A stretch of 39,003 bases of DNA from Colwellia sp. (lineage in GTDB: Bacteria; Pseudomonadota; Gammaproteobacteria; Enterobacterales; Alteromonadaceae), in contig JAPYOP010000007.1 in assembly GCA_029938115.1 (NCBI GenBank), positions 1 through 39,003 of the forward strand. Direction: 5' to 3'. A program made the translations under genes and the position numbers. This document shows positions 18,870-27,829 of this stretch, one piece after another. Each line of letters starts with the position of its first letter. Positions within the stretch are counted from its first letter, which is position 1. Below the pieces are notes generated by a model. It was not told the origin of the DNA, ran no database searches, and worked only from the letters and a program-made list of their open reading frames with translations.

Positions 18870-18890
18870 TTGAACTTATCTTGAACTTAT
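18870..18890. repeat. Direct repeat of TTGAACTTAT at the BatD/sigma junction
   Basis: Two adjacent copies of the 10-mer TTGAACTTAT (first at 18870-18879, second at 18881-18890), one base apart. They span the BatD stop codon and the space before the ECF sigma start. Such a spot could be a protein-binding or mRNA feature controlling sigma expression, or just chance in AT-rich DNA. Confidence 0.6.
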
Positions 18891-20638
18891 TGTGGATTTA
18901 GGGTGAATTTAGATCTGCCATTATCCAAAATACCAGAGGCATTAATTTGTTGAATCACTTTTATTAAGTTCTCTCCTAGCCATGGAGTATCAACTATGTC
19001 TTTACCATATAAATGCTGTTGAACATTATTAATAGCACAGGTAAATGCATCATTATCTATCAACGTTATAGCTTCAGATAGGGTGGATATTTCACTATGA
19101 TTTTTATTCGGGTTTAAGTTATTTAGCCAAGGCAAAATTAAACTTAACGCCTTTTCTGCATTGCTTTTTTTACAAGCAGCCATCAGAGCAAGGTAGTGAT
19201 TGTTTACAGATTTTGCCACTTTTCTCTTGGTTTTTCCTCTTGCTGATAGTAAACCTGTACGTTTTAAATAGATCACATGAAAGAGCCAAGCAATAGAAGT
19301 CAGCAGCCAGAGTACTAAAAACAACCATTGTAACTTGCTCGTTTTTTCAATGATGATTGGTTGTGCCAAAGGTGCCTTTACTGACTCTGTTGGGATAATT
19401 AAGGGGGCTTTTTTTGTATTATTGATGAAAGACTGAGGCGCATCAGGATTAGCTGTAATAGTTATCGTTTGCTCCGGCAATACCGCTTGTTGATATTTAT
19501 TGGTTACCGTATTCCACCAAGCAATAGAAATTTTAGGCAATGTATATTCACCTGCATGACTTGCAACAAGGGCGAAATTTTGTCTTTTTTGACTAATCAA
19601 ACGTTCTTTAGTTAAGTTTGCATGTAACTCAGCTTGATCTGGATATACCTTTAAGCCCGCAGGAACATTCATTACGATTTTTGGTAATTGAGCCTTTCCA
19701 AGACCTGCTGCGGTTAGTGTGATTGTACGTGTAATTGGTTCGCCGACTTTGAACTCACTCTTGCCTTGTGAAGAAACAGGTTGCCATTCTTGATGCAAAG
19801 TCAATAACTCACTTGGTAACCAACTGTTGTTTGCATCAACAGGATAACTATCAGGAATAGGGCGCACTTTCAGCGCTAATTTGTCTCCTGAAACATTAAC
19901 TGGTTTGGTTTCACCAAAACTAAGAAAGCCTGAACGACGTTTTGATTGCACCATAATATCGCCAGAAAACATTGGCGTTATTAAAGTGAAATCACCACTT
20001 TTCTCAGGTGTTATTGCATAAGTTCGTTCAACTATTCGATAGCGCTTTCCGTTCACTATGCTATCACTTTCTTGATCTTTACCTATTTGTTCAATCGAAG
20101 CTCCGGTTAAACTTGGCTCGGTTAAGCTACCACGTTGCAACTGTACACCTACATGCAATTTAATGGTTAAAGTGACTAATTGCTGGACATAAATATCATT
20201 TGAAGACAGCTCTGCTGAAACAAATATATCTTGCTGCTGTGTTGAGCTGGCGCTACCTTGTTCGATAACTTGTACATTTATTGCTTGAGATTGATGGCCA
20301 TCAATAGTTAAGGCGGGAATCGTTAAATTGCCTCGCTGCCTTGGAATTAATACTATTTGCCAGCGTGTCGTTCTGCTAGTTTTGAAATTAACCATGCTTG
20401 TTTGCGAGCTAACTTCAGTACGAGCAACAATAAAGTCGGCTAATAATGGAGAAGTATCAAGCGCATCACGTTCAACACGGTCATCAGCAACAACCGTTAA
20501 AACAATTGACTCGTTACTCATCACTGGATTTGAATCGATGCTAGCTGTTAAACTGTTAAGCGCAAAGGCAGACTGACTGACAATGATGGTTGTGACTATG
20601 GTTACTACTATCAATAACTTTAAAATAACTTTTACCAC
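18887..20638 (-). CDS. BatD-family (oxygen tolerance) membrane protein
   Basis: A 583-residue protein with a signal peptide or N-terminal anchor (about 4-27, ending FALN), beta-rich extracytoplasmic domains (SIDSNPVMSNESIVLTVVAD, QRGNLTIPALTIDGHQS, VGEPITRTITLTAAGLGKAQLP) and a transmembrane helix (about 437-455, LQWLFLVLWLLTSIAW) before a cytosolic tail. This is the BatD layout from aerotolerance-type operons, thought to form a membrane complex with the von Willebrand proteins BatA and BatB. The start overlaps the end of the BatB/C gene by seven bases, showing tight coupling. Confidence 0.88.
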   Translation of the reverse strand: MVKVILKLLIVVTIVTTIIVSQSAFALNSLTASIDSNPVMSNESIVLTVVADDRVERDALDTSPLLADFIVARTEVSSQTSMVNFKTSRTTRWQIVLIPRQRGNLTIPALTIDGHQSQAINVQVIEQGSASSTQQQDIFVSAELSSNDIYVQQLVTLTIKLHVGVQLQRGSLTEPSLTGASIEQIGKDQESDSIVNGKRYRIVERTYAITPEKSGDFTLITPMFSGDIMVQSKRRSGFLSFGETKPVNVSGDKLALKVRPIPDSYPVDANNSWLPSELLTLHQEWQPVSSQGKSEFKVGEPITRTITLTAAGLGKAQLPKIVMNVPAGLKVYPDQAELHANLTKERLISQKRQNFALVASHAGEYTLPKISIAWWNTVTNKYQQAVLPEQTITITANPDAPQSFINNTKKAPLIIPTESVKAPLAQPIIIEKTSKLQWLFLVLWLLTSIAWLFHVIYLKRTGLLSARGKTKRKVAKSVNNHYLALMAACKKSNAEKALSLILPWLNNLNPNKNHSEISTLSEAITLIDNDAFTCAINNVQQHLYGKDIVDTPWLGENLIKVIQQINASGILDNGRSKFTLNPQ

Positions 20639-22638
20639 TTTTTCTTAACTCCTCGACTAGCACCACTTTGCTTGCGTTTTTGATATTCTAACTGCATTTT
20701 GTTGCGCAGTAACAGGTAAGGATCATCGGTTACTTTGTTTAATAGCTGTTGATGTTTTTGCTCGGTTTCTTTTGCTTGTTGCTCTGCAGCAATTTGAGCG
20801 GCTGTTTTTTCTTCACTGGACTGCTCTTCTTGCTGCTTAGCTTCTTCAGCCTCTTTTTTCTGCTGTTCTTGTCGTTCTTGTTCTGCTTTTTTATCTTGCT
20901 GTTCTTTTTTTGAGTCTTGAGGTTCCTTTTGAGTTTGCTCATCGCTCTCTTGTGAGTCACCCTTTGAATCTTTTTGTTGCTTATTCTGCTGATCTTGGGA
21001 TTGCTTGTCTTTAGAGTTTGAGTCTTTAGAATCTGAATCCTGTGAGTCTTGCTGTTGATCATTTTTGTCTTGAGACTGTTGGTCTTCAGATTGATCACCT
21101 TGTTGCTGCTCTTGTTTTTTCTCTTGCTCTTTTTGCTGTTGTTTGATTTTTTCTATGTTGTCTTTAGCATCTTGTAAATCAGGATTTTTCTTTAAGGCCT
21201 GCTCATACCTTTCAATCGCTTTTTCATAACGTTGCATTTGCGCTAAGGCATTCCCTTGATTATATAACGAGTTGGCTGAGCCTGATTTTTCACCTTGTTT
21301 AAAAGAGTCTAGCGCTTCTTGATAATTACCGGCTTTATAATGTGCACTACCTTGCCATTGTGAATTTTCAAACTGTTGAGCAGCACCTTGATAATCTTCT
21401 TGGTTATAGTGTTGCTGCGCTTGTTGATCGTTTGTTTGCCATAAGTCTTGCCATATTGTTTGTGCTGACGATGATGAAGGTAATTGCTTAGGCGCTTCAT
21501 TGTCATTTGCATAAGCTTCTGTACTGGTGAATGAAAATGACAATAAAAATAGTAAGGGTAAACAAGACAATGGCAACATTAAAATAGCACTACCACGACG
21601 GAAGTAGCTTAGCATTAATGGTAAAGCGAGTAGTAATAACCAAGCGCCTTGCTCTTGCCATTGATCGCCAGTTTGTTGACTTTGCTGCTTTTCATTTTTA
21701 TTTATGTCATTATTTTTTTCAATAAATTTATCTTTTAAGATCAAGTTATCTATGTCGCTATCATCATTGCTAATGGTTTGATAGCTGCCATGACCACGTG
21801 ATGCCAACGATTTTAGCTTTTGGCTTGGCAGACGAGGTACCACGATGGCACCACTGTTATCTTTTAATAACTCACCACTTGGCAGGGTAATTGGTGCACC
21901 GCTTTCACTACCGACACCCAAAATATTGAGTTGATGACCAAATTCATTTGACCAATCATAGATATCCGTTATTTCTTCATTATCAACATCATCGGTGAAC
22001 CAATATATATCGCCATTCAAGTGACCTGCATTGAGTAGCATTTCATGAGCAAGTGTTAATGCTGCTAAAGGATTAGCACCCAGTTCAGGCATAATTTCAG
22101 GTGTAAGAGAAGGCAATAATAATTCAATGTTTTTTATATCTTGTGTTAGCGGACTAATAATAAAAGCATCACCCGCATAAGCAATTAAGCCAGTATCGCC
22201 TTCATTAATTTTATTGAGTAAATCTATGGCTTTAAAGCGTGCTCGAGTTAATCTATTCGGCTTTACATCAGTAGCATACATTGAATAGGACATATCCATT
22301 ATGAGCACCGAGCCACGCTCTGTTTGATAAACCGGCTGTGGTAGCTTTTGCCAAACAGGACCTGCAAGAGCGATAATAGATAATAGCCCGATAATAAAAG
22401 GTTTTATTAAAAAGGTTTGCCCAGAAAATACTTTGTTATTGCTATGACTTTTTTTACTGCTTGAAGATCCTTCTACCAATACTTGGCTTAAATGATCGGG
22501 TAAAAACTGTTGCCATGGTGATTGATGAAAACGATGTTTTCTTAATAACCAAAGCACAATTAATAAAGCAAAAATAGCCAATAACCAATAAGGTCTGAGA
22601 AAGTGAAAGTTGCTTAAAAACAAATTAAATGAAGTCAT
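20632..22638 (-). CDS. BatB/BatC fusion: vWA domain plus TPR protein
   Basis: A 668-residue membrane protein. Two N-terminal transmembrane helices flank a basic loop. Then comes a von Willebrand A domain (about 95-300) with the metal site DMSYS in LIMDMSYSMYATD, another transmembrane region (about 325-365), and a TPR part (about 385-500; YNQEDYQGAAQQFE, YKAGNYQEALDSFK, YEKAIERYEQALKKNPDLQDA). The tail (about 500-640) is an extreme low-complexity stretch of Q, K, E, D and S. BatB and BatC are separate in some bacteria and fused here, as in other gammaproteobacteria. It overlaps BatA by one base and BatD by seven. Confidence 0.9.
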   Translation of the reverse strand: MTSFNLFLSNFHFLRPYWLLAIFALLIVLWLLRKHRFHQSPWQQFLPDHLSQVLVEGSSSSKKSHSNNKVFSGQTFLIKPFIIGLLSIIALAGPVWQKLPQPVYQTERGSVLIMDMSYSMYATDVKPNRLTRARFKAIDLLNKINEGDTGLIAYAGDAFIISPLTQDIKNIELLLPSLTPEIMPELGANPLAALTLAHEMLLNAGHLNGDIYWFTDDVDNEEITDIYDWSNEFGHQLNILGVGSESGAPITLPSGELLKDNSGAIVVPRLPSQKLKSLASRGHGSYQTISNDDSDIDNLILKDKFIEKNNDINKNEKQQSQQTGDQWQEQGAWLLLLALPLMLSYFRRGSAILMLPLSCLPLLFLLSFSFTSTEAYANDNEAPKQLPSSSSAQTIWQDLWQTNDQQAQQHYNQEDYQGAAQQFENSQWQGSAHYKAGNYQEALDSFKQGEKSGSANSLYNQGNALAQMQRYEKAIERYEQALKKNPDLQDAKDNIEKIKQQQKEQEKKQEQQQGDQSEDQQSQDKNDQQQDSQDSDSKDSNSKDKQSQDQQNKQQKDSKGDSQESDEQTQKEPQDSKKEQQDKKAEQERQEQQKKEAEEAKQQEEQSSEEKTAAQIAAEQQAKETEQKHQQLLNKVTDDPYLLLRNKMQLEYQKRKQSGASRGVKKKW

Positions 22639-23648
22639 TATTCTTTTGAAAACCCTTGGTGTCTTTGGCTAAAACTGGAAACATTAATAGCAAGGAAATA
22701 AAGCATGCTTATTAACAGGGCTAATGCCAAAGGCCAGTAGAATAGTGCTGTGAGCGGACGCATTTGCTGCTGTTCTTGTTCTACGGGTTCAAGTTGGTCG
22801 AGTAACTGGTAAATTTGGCTCATGCCCTGACTATCTTTAGCGCGAAAATATTTCCCGCCAGTTTTCTCTGCCAATTTAGTTAGGGTTTGCTCGTCTAACT
22901 CGCTTGATGGATTAACGCGGCGAGTGCCAAACAAGGATTTTTGCAGCATAACATCAGCACCAATACCGATAGAATAAATAGTGATATTCTTAGCGACAGC
23001 AAGTTCAAGTGCTTGTTCTGGAGATATTTTACCTGCAGTATTTTGTCCATCAGTTAATAGTAACAATACCTTGTTAGATTTTTGTTTAGCATCGAAGCGT
23101 TTTACCGCAAGGGCTATCGCATCACCTATAGCTGTCTTTCTGCCGACTAAACCTAAAACACTTTCATCGAGCATTTGCTTGACTGTTTTTCTGTCAAAAG
23201 TCATTGGGGTTTGCATGTATGCATCATCAGCAAATAAGATTAAACCTAATCTATCTCCAACTCGACGCTCGATAAAATCACCTAAAACAACTTTTAGCAT
23301 CTCAAGACGATTAACTGTACTGCCACGCAAGCTCATATCTTCAATTTGCATGCTGCCTGATAGATCAACTGCGATCATCATCTCACGACCTTCAGTAGGG
23401 ATGTCTATGGCATCACCTAACCATTGCGGCTGACTTAACGCTAAAACCGTTAATAACCAACATAAAGATAACGTGATTAACGGCGCTTTGTTTTTGGACG
23501 GGCTGATAACATTAACCGAAGTACTTTCAACAAGCTGCGGAATAATTAAGGCTGCACTTGTACGTTCATTGTTTTTTTTTGGCAGCCAATAAACTAAAAG
23601 CGGTAAGGGCATGAATAATAACAACCAAGGTAAAGCAAAGGATATCAT
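22638..23648 (-). CDS. BatA-type von Willebrand A membrane protein
   Basis: A 336-residue protein with N-terminal hydrophobic segments (about 3-20 and 55-75), a vWA domain (about 88-280) and a C-terminal transmembrane helix (about 305-325). The metal-ion adhesion site is intact: DLSGS in MIAVDLSGSMQIED, with the downstream Thr and Asp in LLLLTDGQNTAG. BatA-like proteins act with MoxR ATPases in envelope or complex assembly. The gene overlaps DUF4381 by four bases (ATGA type) and BatB/C by one. Confidence 0.92.
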   Translation of the reverse strand: MISFALPWLLLFMPLPLLVYWLPKKNNERTSAALIIPQLVESTSVNVISPSKNKAPLITLSLCWLLTVLALSQPQWLGDAIDIPTEGREMMIAVDLSGSMQIEDMSLRGSTVNRLEMLKVVLGDFIERRVGDRLGLILFADDAYMQTPMTFDRKTVKQMLDESVLGLVGRKTAIGDAIALAVKRFDAKQKSNKVLLLLTDGQNTAGKISPEQALELAVAKNITIYSIGIGADVMLQKSLFGTRRVNPSSELDEQTLTKLAEKTGGKYFRAKDSQGMSQIYQLLDQLEPVEQEQQQMRPLTALFYWPLALALLISMLYFLAINVSSFSQRHQGFSKE

Positions 23649-24184
23649 GCGTTAACTCCTTGAGTGGTACTCTTGTCTATTTCTTTGTTTTTAAATGGTT
23701 TAGGCGGAAGCGCGCAATTTAACCAAAGTAATACTGCTTGTTGAAGTTTTTCATCTGACTCCGCATTATTGTTTACCTCACAATGAGCTTGATATTGATT
23801 TATAAAAGCTTGTTCACTCAACTCAGCAAAGGTTTGCTGATGCTTAGTAGGTAACTTAGAGGCTAAAAATTCTTTTAATGACTCGCCAAAAAGTTTGGCA
23901 AGTTCTGCTCGTGAAAAATAATGCATTGACGCCCACTTCAGTAAAGCTATCATGTCGCTATTTGTCATTTGTGAATTGTTTTTTAATTGCGATAATGCTT
24001 GCTTCTTCACTTGATTAAGCTTGGTAGATTTTATAATTTTAAGTATGGTAATGATAATCATAAAAATGATTATTGCCGCTAATAACCACCAACCGTATGC
24101 TACAGGGTAGTTAGCTATTTGTTCTGGCAGATGAATATCTTTCAATGCTAAGGTATTTGTTGGTGAGGCACTTACTTGTTGCAA
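23645..24184 (-). CDS. DUF4381 membrane protein of the MoxR-Bat operon
   Basis: A 179-residue protein with LKDIHLPEQIANYPVAYGWW (15-34), one transmembrane helix (about 33-50, LLAAIIIFMIIITILKI) and a cytosolic helical region. This is typical of DUF4381, a family found almost only in MoxR/DUF58/vWA operons. Its exact role is unknown. It overlaps the DUF58 gene by 13 bases and the BatA gene by four, so its place in the operon is firm. Confidence 0.85.
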   Translation of the reverse strand: MQQVSASPTNTLALKDIHLPEQIANYPVAYGWWLLAAIIIFMIIITILKIIKSTKLNQVKKQALSQLKNNSQMTNSDMIALLKWASMHYFSRAELAKLFGESLKEFLASKLPTKHQQTFAELSEQAFINQYQAHCEVNNNAESDEKLQQAVLLWLNCALPPKPFKNKEIDKSTTQGVNA

Positions 24185-25236
24185 AATTGTGCTCCATCTT
24201 TTAATTGTTGCTCTAATGTTTGTCCTGCACTGAAATTAATGACTCGGGCGCCAGCTTTCGTTAATAGCTTCGAGCATTGTTCATTTATGATTCGTGCATT
24301 TTTTTGGTACTGTGCTGCGGTATTATAATCACCTAAGGTTAACTGTTGACGGTTCTCGCCATCGGTTAAGGTGACATTTAGTTTAACTGAACTTGTTGGT
24401 AAGGCTTGTTCTAGCGGATCATCAACTAGACAAACCACTAACTCACAATGTTTACTTATTTGTGTTAAATGGCGCAGTGCATCTTGTTGCTGCTGGCTAT
24501 TTTCCGCTTTTATTTGTTGAGCATCGGTGATCATATATACCAAAGAGCCTGGTTTTGCTATTTGTCTAATGCGAGCACAGTTATTACTAAAGTAGTGATC
24601 GTTAATGCTTTCATTTGGCGGATTTGTATCTGCAGCTGCGTTATTTCTATATTGAGACTGATGTTGCGAAAGGTGCATTGCTGTGAGTGCATGTAAGTAA
24701 TGCAGAACGCCTTCTTTGCGACTTCTTGGCTTTAGTTCTAGATGTTTATTTTGGTTAAAGACGATACCACCTAAACGATCACCGCGATTTTTTGCATGCC
24801 ATGCAACTAATGAAGCTAAGTGAGCCGCTTGTACAGACTTAAATAATAATTGGCTGCCAAAATGCATGCTAGCACTCAAGTCAGTGGCAATAAGCACTGG
24901 GCGCTCTAATTCTTCTCGAAACAATTTCGTGTGGGTTTTACCTGTTCTAGCGGTTACTCGCCAATCGATAGCGCGAATATCGTCTCCTGTTTGATAATGG
25001 CGAACTTCATCAAACTCCATGCCGCGACCTTTACTACGAGATAGGTAGTTGCCTGACATTTGTCCATGAATATTTTTTCTTGATGATAAATCTATCAATG
25101 CCGTTTTATTTTGGTATTGCAACAACTCAGTCATGGTGAGTTCAACACCATTACTATGAATACTTGCCAGCTGATTTTGACAACTATGTAGCAACTCATT
25201 TTGCTTGTTGCGAACAGTTTTTTGTTTAAACCACAT
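24172..25236 (-). CDS. DUF58 domain protein (vWA-like partner of MoxR)
   Basis: A 354-residue soluble protein carrying the DUF58 signature: RSKGRGMEFDEVRHYQTGDD (67-86) followed by IRAIDWRVTARTG and FREELERPVLIATDLSASM. The DLSAS segment resembles a vWA metal site. In operons of this type DUF58 proteins accompany MoxR ATPases and are thought to link them to their membrane targets. The start lies 41 bp after the MoxR stop. Confidence 0.9.
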   Translation of the reverse strand: MWFKQKTVRNKQNELLHSCQNQLASIHSNGVELTMTELLQYQNKTALIDLSSRKNIHGQMSGNYLSRSKGRGMEFDEVRHYQTGDDIRAIDWRVTARTGKTHTKLFREELERPVLIATDLSASMHFGSQLLFKSVQAAHLASLVAWHAKNRGDRLGGIVFNQNKHLELKPRSRKEGVLHYLHALTAMHLSQHQSQYRNNAAADTNPPNESINDHYFSNNCARIRQIAKPGSLVYMITDAQQIKAENSQQQQDALRHLTQISKHCELVVCLVDDPLEQALPTSSVKLNVTLTDGENRQQLTLGDYNTAAQYQKNARIINEQCSKLLTKAGARVINFSAGQTLEQQLKDGAQFCNK

Positions 25237-25277
25237 TCTTTAAGCCATATCGTTATTGCTGAATCTATTGCTCAAGG

Positions 25278-26243
25278 TTAAGCCACGGCAACTAAGCTTA
25301 ATAAGTGGTCAAGTAATTGGTTTGACGTTATACCTTCGGCTTCTGCTTGATAGCTAAGAATAAGTCGATGTCTTAATACATTATGCAGTACAGCTTGAAT
25401 ATCTTCAGGACTAACAAAATCACGATTATGCAACCAAGCACGGGCACGAGAACATCTATCTAAAGCAATAGTAGCGCGAGGACTGGCACCATAAGCTAAC
25501 CATGACTTTAATTTATCGTCATATTTTTCTGGTTGGCGTGTTGCCATGATTAAATCAACCATGTAGGTTTCAAGCGCTGGCGCCATATGAATATTTAGTA
25601 CTTCTGCGCGGGCACTAAATATTTCTGCTTGGCTTAATACTCTTAACTGTGGCTTTTCATGACTAGCGTTAGCAAGTGCTTCACCTCGGTTTAATTTTAA
25701 TATTTCTAATTCACTTTTTGCATCAGGGTAATCAATTTCTAAATGCATTAAAAATCTATCTAGCTGTGCTTCAGGTAATGGGTAAGTACCTTCTTGCTCA
25801 ATTGGGTTTTGTGTCGCCATAACGAGGAATAGATCAGGCAATTGATAGGTTTTTCTGCCTACGGTTACTTGTCCTTCCGCCATCGCTTCTAATAAAGCAG
25901 ACTGTACTTTTGCTGGCGCACGGTTTATCTCATCAGCAAGGACTAAGTTCTGAAATAAAGGCCCGGCTTGGAAAACAAAAGTGCCATCTTCTGGACGATA
26001 AATATCGGTACCTGTTAAATCAGCAGGCAATAAATCAGGCGTAAATTGAATACGATGAAAATCTGCTTCAAGACCATCAGCTAACGCATTTACAGCGCGG
26101 GTTTTTGCTAACCCAGGAGGACCTTCAACAATTAAATGACCGTTTGCTAACAAAGCAATAAGTAAGTTTTCAACAAACGCTGGTTGACCAATAATTTGTT
26201 GTGATAAGTGTTGTTTTAATGCCGAAAAATGTTCAATTGCCAT
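25278..26243 (-). CDS. MoxR-family AAA+ ATPase
   Basis: A 321-residue AAA+ protein with Walker A GPPGLAKTR (about 40-48), Walker B LVLADEINRAPAKVQSALLE with EAMAEGQVTVG (about 100-130), sensor 1 VMATQNPIEQEGTYPLPEAQ and the arginine-finger region LDRFLMHLEIDYP, plus the C-terminal lid GASPRATIALDRCSRARAW. MoxR ATPases are chaperone-like and assemble or activate vWA proteins and their partners. It is the first gene of the eight-gene minus-strand operon, and all its ATPase motifs appear intact. Confidence 0.95.
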   Translation of the reverse strand: MAIEHFSALKQHLSQQIIGQPAFVENLLIALLANGHLIVEGPPGLAKTRAVNALADGLEADFHRIQFTPDLLPADLTGTDIYRPEDGTFVFQAGPLFQNLVLADEINRAPAKVQSALLEAMAEGQVTVGRKTYQLPDLFLVMATQNPIEQEGTYPLPEAQLDRFLMHLEIDYPDAKSELEILKLNRGEALANASHEKPQLRVLSQAEIFSARAEVLNIHMAPALETYMVDLIMATRQPEKYDDKLKSWLAYGASPRATIALDRCSRARAWLHNRDFVSPEDIQAVLHNVLRHRLILSYQAEAEGITSNQLLDHLLSLVAVA

Positions 26244-26285
26244 GTTTATTATGTCTTTGTCTTTATTATTAGCAGAAGTTGCTTG

Positions 26286-26291
26286 ATTATA
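26286..26291 (-). promoter_or_regulatory. Candidate -10 box for the MoxR-Bat operon
   Basis: TATAAT on the minus strand, about 42 bp before the MoxR start codon and inside the divergent moxR/fadI gap. No clear -35 hexamer is seen at the usual distance, so the call is weak. Confidence 0.3.
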
Positions 26292-26420
26292 TATAAGGCT
26301 TTAATCAAAGAAAACAAGCCTCAGTAACTCAGTTGTAACATTTATTTTTTTATAAGTACGGCTAATAAACTATGCTTTTACGACTAATATTAAGATACAG
26401 AAAAATCAGTGATTGATATT

Positions 26421-26449
26421 TTCGTACAGTTCGTTAAAATCAATACAAT
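26421..26449 (+). promoter_or_regulatory. Candidate fadIJ promoter
   Basis: TTCGTA (26421-26426) and TACAAT (26444-26449), 17 bp apart, resemble weak -35 and -10 boxes. A start about seven bases downstream would fall inside the FadR-type palindrome, which is the geometry expected for repression. Confidence 0.35.
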
Positions 26450-26453
26450 ATTT

Positions 26454-26470
26454 AAGAGGTCTGACCTCTT
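26454..26470. promoter_or_regulatory. FadR-type operator upstream of fadIJ
   Basis: A perfect 17-bp palindrome, AAGAGGTC-T-GACCTCTT, with the GGTCNGACC core and overall length of the enterobacterial FadR binding site. FadR represses beta-oxidation genes until long-chain acyl-CoA releases it. The site overlaps the expected transcription start of the fadI-fadJ operon. The fadR gene itself is not in the window. Confidence 0.75.
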
Positions 26471-26524
26471 TGTGTTTTATCCGTTTTTGCAATGGGTAAG
26501 CGCTATAACTGGAGAATAAAGTAT

Positions 26525-27829
26525 ATGTCGATAAAAATGACCACACGAACAGGTGAGCGCATTGCTGTTGTGGCAGGGCTAAGAACCCCTTTTGCTAAAC
26601 AAGCGACGGCTTTTCATGGTGTGCCTGCTGTTGATTTAGGTAAATTAGTGGTAAATGAACTGCTACAAAAGCACGATGTTGATCCTGCAATTATTGATCA
26701 GTGTGTCTTTGGCCAAGTTGTGCAAATGCCAGAAGCGCCAAATATTGCGCGTGAAATTGTACTGGGTACAGGCATGAATGTTCATACCGATGCTTACAGT
26801 GTTTCTCGTGCGTGTGCGACAAGCTTTCAATCAACCGTTAATGTAGCTGAATCAATTATGGCGGGCTTTGTTGACGTTGGTGTTGCCGGTGGTGCTGATT
26901 CTTCTTCTGTTGCGCCTATTGGTGTTTCTAAAAAGTTTGCTCGTACTTTATTAGATTTAAGTAAGACCAAAACATTGGGACAAAAAATCGCTTTAATTCG
27001 TAAGTTAGGTCTAAAAGATATTTTACCTGTTGCCCCAGCCGTTGCTGAATACTCAACAGGTATTTCTATGGGTGAAACGGCTGAGCAAATGGCTAAAACT
27101 TATGGTATTACTCGTGAAGAACAAGATGCGTTAGCACATCGATCGCATACCTTAGCCACGCAAAGTTGGGCAGAAGGTAAGTTAGATGGTGAAGTAATGA
27201 GTGCTCATAGCGAGCCTTATAAAGGTTTTATCGACAAAGATAACTGTATTCGTGAAAACTCAGTTTTAGAAGGCTACGCTAAATTACGTCCTTGTTTTGA
27301 TCGTAAACACGGCACGGTTACCGCAGCCACTAGTACACCACTTACCGATGGTGGTGCCGCCATTTTATTAATGCGTGAAGGCAGAGCAAAAGAGCTAGGT
27401 TATAAACCATTAGGCTATATTCGCAGTTATGGCTTTGCCGCTATTGATGTTTGGCAAGACATGCTAATGGGACCAAGTCATGCAACGCCAATCGCGTTAA
27501 AGCGTGCAGGGTTAGAGTTAGCAGATTTAGACTTAATAGAAATGCATGAGGCATTTGCGGCTCAAGCATTAGCGAACATGAAAATGTTTGCTAGCGATAA
27601 ATTTGCTAAAGAGCATTTGGGTCGTGATAAAGCTATTGGCGAAATTGATATGAGTAAATTTAATGTAATGGGCGGATCGTTGGCTTATGGTCATCCATTT
27701 GCAGCAACAGGCGCACGTTTAATTACTCAAACATTAAATGAGCTAAATCGTCGTGGTGGCGGTATTGGTTTAACTACTGCTTGTGCGGCAGGTGGTTTAG
27801 GTGCGGCTATGGTAGTGGAGACAGACTAA
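26525..27829 (+). CDS. fadI: 3-ketoacyl-CoA thiolase FadI
   Basis: FadI cleaves 3-ketoacyl-CoA with CoA in the last step of fatty-acid beta-oxidation, in complex with FadJ. The 434-residue product is close to E. coli FadI (436). It has the nucleophile Cys97 in [38 protein letters not shown] (active-site His) and the second catalytic Cys in [13 protein letters not shown] chose ATG 26525, which has GGAG ten bases upstream; an upstream in-frame ATG (26492) would add 11 residues not found in the family. The stop overlaps the fadJ start as TAATG. Confidence 0.95.
   Translation: MSIKMTTRTGERIAVVAGLRTPFAKQATAFHGVPAVDLGKLVVNELLQKHDVDPAIIDQCVFGQVVQMPEAPNIAREIVLGTGMNVHTDAYSVSRACATSFQSTVNVAESIMAGFVDVGVAGGADSSSVAPIGVSKKFARTLLDLSKTKTLGQKIALIRKLGLKDILPVAPAVAEYSTGISMGETAEQMAKTYGITREEQDALAHRSHTLATQSWAEGKLDGEVMSAHSEPYKGFIDKDNCIRENSVLEGYAKLRPCFDRKHGTVTAATSTPLTDGGAAILLMREGRAKELGYKPLGYIRSYGFAAIDVWQDMLMGPSHATPIALKRAGLELADLDLIEMHEAFAAQALANMKMFASDKFAKEHLGRDKAIGEIDMSKFNVMGGSLAYGHPFAATGARLITQTLNELNRRGGGIGLTTACAAGGLGAAMVVETD

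Noticed and set aside
20739..21098. 119-codon minus-strand frame rich in Lys and Ser
   Set aside because: It is a frame shadow of the low-complexity tail of the BatB/C fusion and has no independent start signal.
22981..23433. 150-codon plus-strand frame opposite BatA
   Set aside because: It is antisense to a well-supported vWA gene and has no ribosome site or recognisable sequence.
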